Shown: positions 14,595-16,112 of the stretch, one piece after another
Layout: each line of letters begins with the position of its first letter
Numbering within the stretch: the first letter of the stretch is position 1
DNA from: Pseudomonadota bacterium
GTDB taxonomy: Bacteria > Pseudomonadota > Alphaproteobacteria > Caulobacterales > Caulobacteraceae
DNA length: 16,112 nt
Direction: 5' to 3'
Assembly (NCBI GenBank): GCA_023433585.1
Contig: JAEZCL010000191.1
Coordinates: forward strand, 1 to 16,112
Notes under the pieces: generated by a model
Databases searched by the model: none
What the model was told of the DNA's origin: nothing
Seen by the model: only the letters and a program-made list of their open reading frames with translations
Position numbers and translations under genes: made by a program

Positions 14595-15807
14595 AGGCCG
14601 CCACGGCTTCCGTGCTCGCGATGAAGCCGCCGCCCAGCACGCGGTCCGGATCGGCGGGGTCATAGAGAGCGCACGCCTGGCCCGGCGCCACGCCTTCCTC
14701 GCCTTCGTCGAAGACCACATGCACCGCGCCGTCCCGCATCATCAGACGCGCCGGCGACGGCTGGCGGGTGGAGCGCACACGCGCCAGCACGGCCGCGCCT
14801 TCATTGGCCGCGTCCTCGATGGCGGGCTGGTCGCCCAGCCAGTTCGTCTCCTCCAGCGTCAGGGACGCGGTCAGCAGGGCCTCGCGCGGCCCGACGACGA
14901 CGCGGCGCGTCTCAGGCTCCAGCCGCACCACGAACAGCGGCTCGCCCACCGCGACGTTCAGGCCCCGTCTCTGACCGATGGTGTAGTCGGTGATGCCGCC
15001 GTGCGCACCCAGCACCCGGCCGTCCAGATGCACGATCTCGCCCGCCTCGCGCCCCTGGGGCCGCAGCCGGTCGATCAGGGTGCGATAGTCGCCCGAGGGG
15101 ACAAAGCAGATGTCCTGGCTGTCCGGCTTGGCGGCGATCCTCAGGCCCAGCTCGGCCGCCACGCCGCGCACCTGGGGCTTCTCCAGATCGGCCAGGGGAA
15201 AGCGCAGGTAGTCCAGCTGCTCGGCCGTGGTGGCGAACAGAAAATAGGACTGGTCGCGCGAATGATCCACGGCCTTCCTCATCTGGGCGCGCCCGTCCGG
15301 CCCGATCGAGCGGCGCACATAATGGCCCGTCGCCATGGCCTCGGCGCCCAGGTCGCGCGCCACGTCCAGAAGGTCGCGGAATTTCACTGTCTGATTGCAG
15401 CGGATGCACGGCACCGGCGTCTGGCCGCGCAGATAGGAATCCGCGAACTGGTCGATCACCGCGTCGCGGAACCGGCTCTCATAGTCCAGCACATAGTGGG
15501 GGATGCCGATCGTCTCGGCCGCCAGCCGGGCGTCGTGGATGTCCTGACCGGCGCAGCAGGCGCCCTTCTTCTTCAGCGCCGCCCCGTGGTCGTAGAGCTG
15601 CAGCGTCACGCCCACCACGTCGTATCCGGCCTTCGCCAGCAGGGCCGCCACCACGGTGGAGTCCACCCCGCCCGACATGGCCGCCACCACCCGCGCGCCC
15701 AGGGGCAGGCCGCCCGCCGCGCGCGCGGCCGCGACCGCCGCGTCGGTGTCGACGGGCGCGATCACGGGCATCGGGCATGCGGGCTCGATCAGGGTCATCG
15801 GCGCCAT
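14593..15807 (-). CDS. mnmA: tRNA-specific 2-thiouridylase MnmA
   Basis: 404 residues, somewhat longer than E. coli MnmA (about 370) because of an N-terminal extension of some 30 residues, common in alphaproteobacteria. It activates U34 of Lys, Glu and Gln tRNAs with ATP and inserts sulfur. Seen: the PP-loop AMSGGVDST (43-51), PCIRCNQTVKF (133-143) holding the nucleophilic cysteine (C137 by alignment with the E. coli enzyme), GHYVR (161-165), DHSRDQSYFL (181-190) and DSQDICFVPSGD (229-240) with the second catalytic cysteine C234. All key residues are present. ATG 15807 and ATG 15798 are both possible starts; neither has a clear Shine-Dalgarno. It is a housekeeping gene at the edge of the glycan island and is not functionally tied to it. 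Confidence 0.97.
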   Translation of the reverse strand: MAPMTLIEPACPMPVIAPVDTDAAVAAARAAGGLPLGARVVAAMSGGVDSTVVAALLAKAGYDVVGVTLQLYDHGAALKKKGACCAGQDIHDARLAAETIGIPHYVLDYESRFRDAVIDQFADSYLRGQTPVPCIRCNQTVKFRDLLDVARDLGAEAMATGHYVRRSIGPDGRAQMRKAVDHSRDQSYFLFATTAEQLDYLRFPLADLEKPQVRGVAAELGLRIAAKPDSQDICFVPSGDYRTLIDRLRPQGREAGEIVHLDGRVLGAHGGITDYTIGQRRGLNVAVGEPLFVVRLEPETRRVVVGPREALLTASLTLEETNWLGDQPAIEDAANEGAAVLARVRSTRQPSPARLMMRDGAVHVVFDEGEEGVAPGQACALYDPADPDRVLGGGFIASTEAVAA

Positions 15808-15845
15808 TTAGTGCGAAACCGGCGCGATTTCGAGGCTTCGCCGGA

Positions 15846-15915
15846 TTCTCCTCCCCATTGCTTGAGATGGGGGGGTGGCGCGGGCGCGCCTCCGCGCCCG
15901 TGACGGAGGGGGCGG
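15846..15915 (+). repeat. Palindromic intergenic repeat, unit 1
   Basis: Two hairpins side by side: CCCCAT (15853-15858) with ATGGGG (15867-15872), extendable outward to CCTCCCC/GGGGGGG; then a perfect 8-bp stem CGGGCGCG (15881-15888) / CGCGCCCG (15893-15900) with a CCTC loop, closed by TGACGGAGGGGG. The layout (CTCCTCCCC, GGGG, GTGG, GC-rich hairpin, GGAGGGG) matches unit 2 when that is reverse-complemented. REP-like elements of this kind recur between genes in Caulobacterales; that is general knowledge, not tested here. Confidence 0.65.
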
Positions 15916-15962
15916 CGCGGGGGTCGGGGGCGTTGAACAGAAAGATCGAGGCGGTTGAAACA

Positions 15963-16010
15963 ACCCCTCCACCGCTTCGCGGTCCCCCTCCCCGCTCGGG
16001 CGGGGAGGAA
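15963..16010 (-). repeat. Palindromic intergenic repeat, unit 2 (inverted relative to unit 1)
   Basis: ACCGC (15971-15975) / GCGGT (15979-15983) with a TTC loop, then CCTCCCCGC (15987-15995) / GCGGGGAGG (16000-16008) with a TCGG loop. Read on the - strand the order of elements is the same as unit 1, with the small hairpin replaced by a shorter one. About 50 bases separate the two units, which face each other. Confidence 0.65.
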
Positions 16011-16043
16011 AAGGAAAGGGCCGCGCCTTTCGGACGCGGCCCT
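16008..16043 (-). terminator. Intrinsic terminator for the minus-strand gene at the right edge
   Basis: AGGGCCGCG (16017-16025) and CGCGGCCCT (16035-16043) form a perfect 9-bp stem around a nine-base loop. On the - strand the stem is followed by TTCCTTTTCC, a T-rich run, and lies 25 bases beyond the stop of the partial minus-strand gene. This is the best intrinsic terminator in the window. Confidence 0.75.
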
Positions 16044-16068
16044 GAAACCTTCGGAGAAACCGAACCGA

Positions 16069-16112
16069 CTACTGGCGGTAATGCTGGATGCGCGTGGTGC
16101 GCAGGCCCTGCA
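16069..16112 (-). CDS. C-terminal tail of an unidentified gene (truncated by window)
   Basis: A minus-strand frame enters from the right edge and ends at TAG (16071-16069). The visible 13 residues read QGLRTTRIQHYRQ. It is followed by a strong intrinsic terminator on the same strand, which supports a real gene end. I do not recognise the family from so short a tail. Confidence 0.55.
   Translation of the reverse strand, partial: QGLRTTRIQHYRQ

Noticed and set aside
14569..15903. Long + strand open frame opposite mnmA (444 codons)
   Set aside because: It lies antisense to a clear mnmA gene, and its composition (His/Arg/Gln-rich) is what a GC-rich antisense frame gives.
1..16112. CRISPR arrays, tRNA/rRNA genes, insertion sequences, att sites
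   Set aside because: None seen: no regularly spaced direct repeats, no tRNA-like folds, no transposase or integrase.

Overview
The window is high-GC (roughly 70%), densely packed bacterial DNA. Gene content, strongly GC-biased third codon positions, many 4-bp start/stop overlaps and C-rich palindromic intergenic repeats suggest an alphaproteobacterium, most likely of the Caulobacterales (Brevundimonas/Caulobacter type). The organism is an inference; no rRNA, tRNA, CRISPR array or insertion sequence was seen.

Left part (1-2830, + strand): three translationally coupled genes that look like the end of a legionaminic-acid (sialic-acid-like nonulosonate) pathway: a NeuC/LegG-type hydrolysing 2-epimerase cut off at its 5' end, a PtmE-type CBS-plus-nucleotidyltransferase protein, and a LegF/NeuA-type CMP-sugar synthetase. 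A roughly 470-bp spacer follows, holding a candidate promoter, a hairpin and a likely 59-codon gene of unknown function.

Middle (3305-8508, + strand): a large GT4 glycosyltransferase with N-terminal coiled-coil and helical extensions. Then comes a tightly coupled three-gene set: a protein with a degenerate polysaccharide-deacetylase-like (NodB-fold) domain, a degenerate methyltransferase-like protein and a normal class I SAM methyltransferase. These look like assembly or modification functions for a surface glycan, but their substrates cannot be read from sequence.

Next (11983-8542, - strand, convergent with the above): kpsT-kpsE-kpsD-like genes (ABC ATPase, inner-membrane polysaccharide co-polymerase, outer-membrane/periplasmic SLBB export protein) joined by 4-bp overlaps. 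The permease KpsM that should pair with the ATPase is not in the window.

Right part: on the + strand a small four-helix membrane protein (YvlD/PF04020 family) and an OafA-type membrane O-acyltransferase with a C-terminal SGNH domain; on the - strand the tRNA thiolase mnmA, which converges with the acyltransferase on a strong shared hairpin. The end of the window holds two mutually inverted palindromic repeat units, a minus-strand intrinsic terminator, and the last 13 codons of an unidentified minus-strand gene.

Taken together, most of the window reads as a surface-glycan island: sugar activation (Leg genes), glycan assembly and decoration (GT4, deacetylase-like protein, methyltransferases, O-acyltransferase) and ABC-dependent export (Kps). 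Whether the legionaminic acid goes to the exported polysaccharide or to flagellin cannot be decided here.
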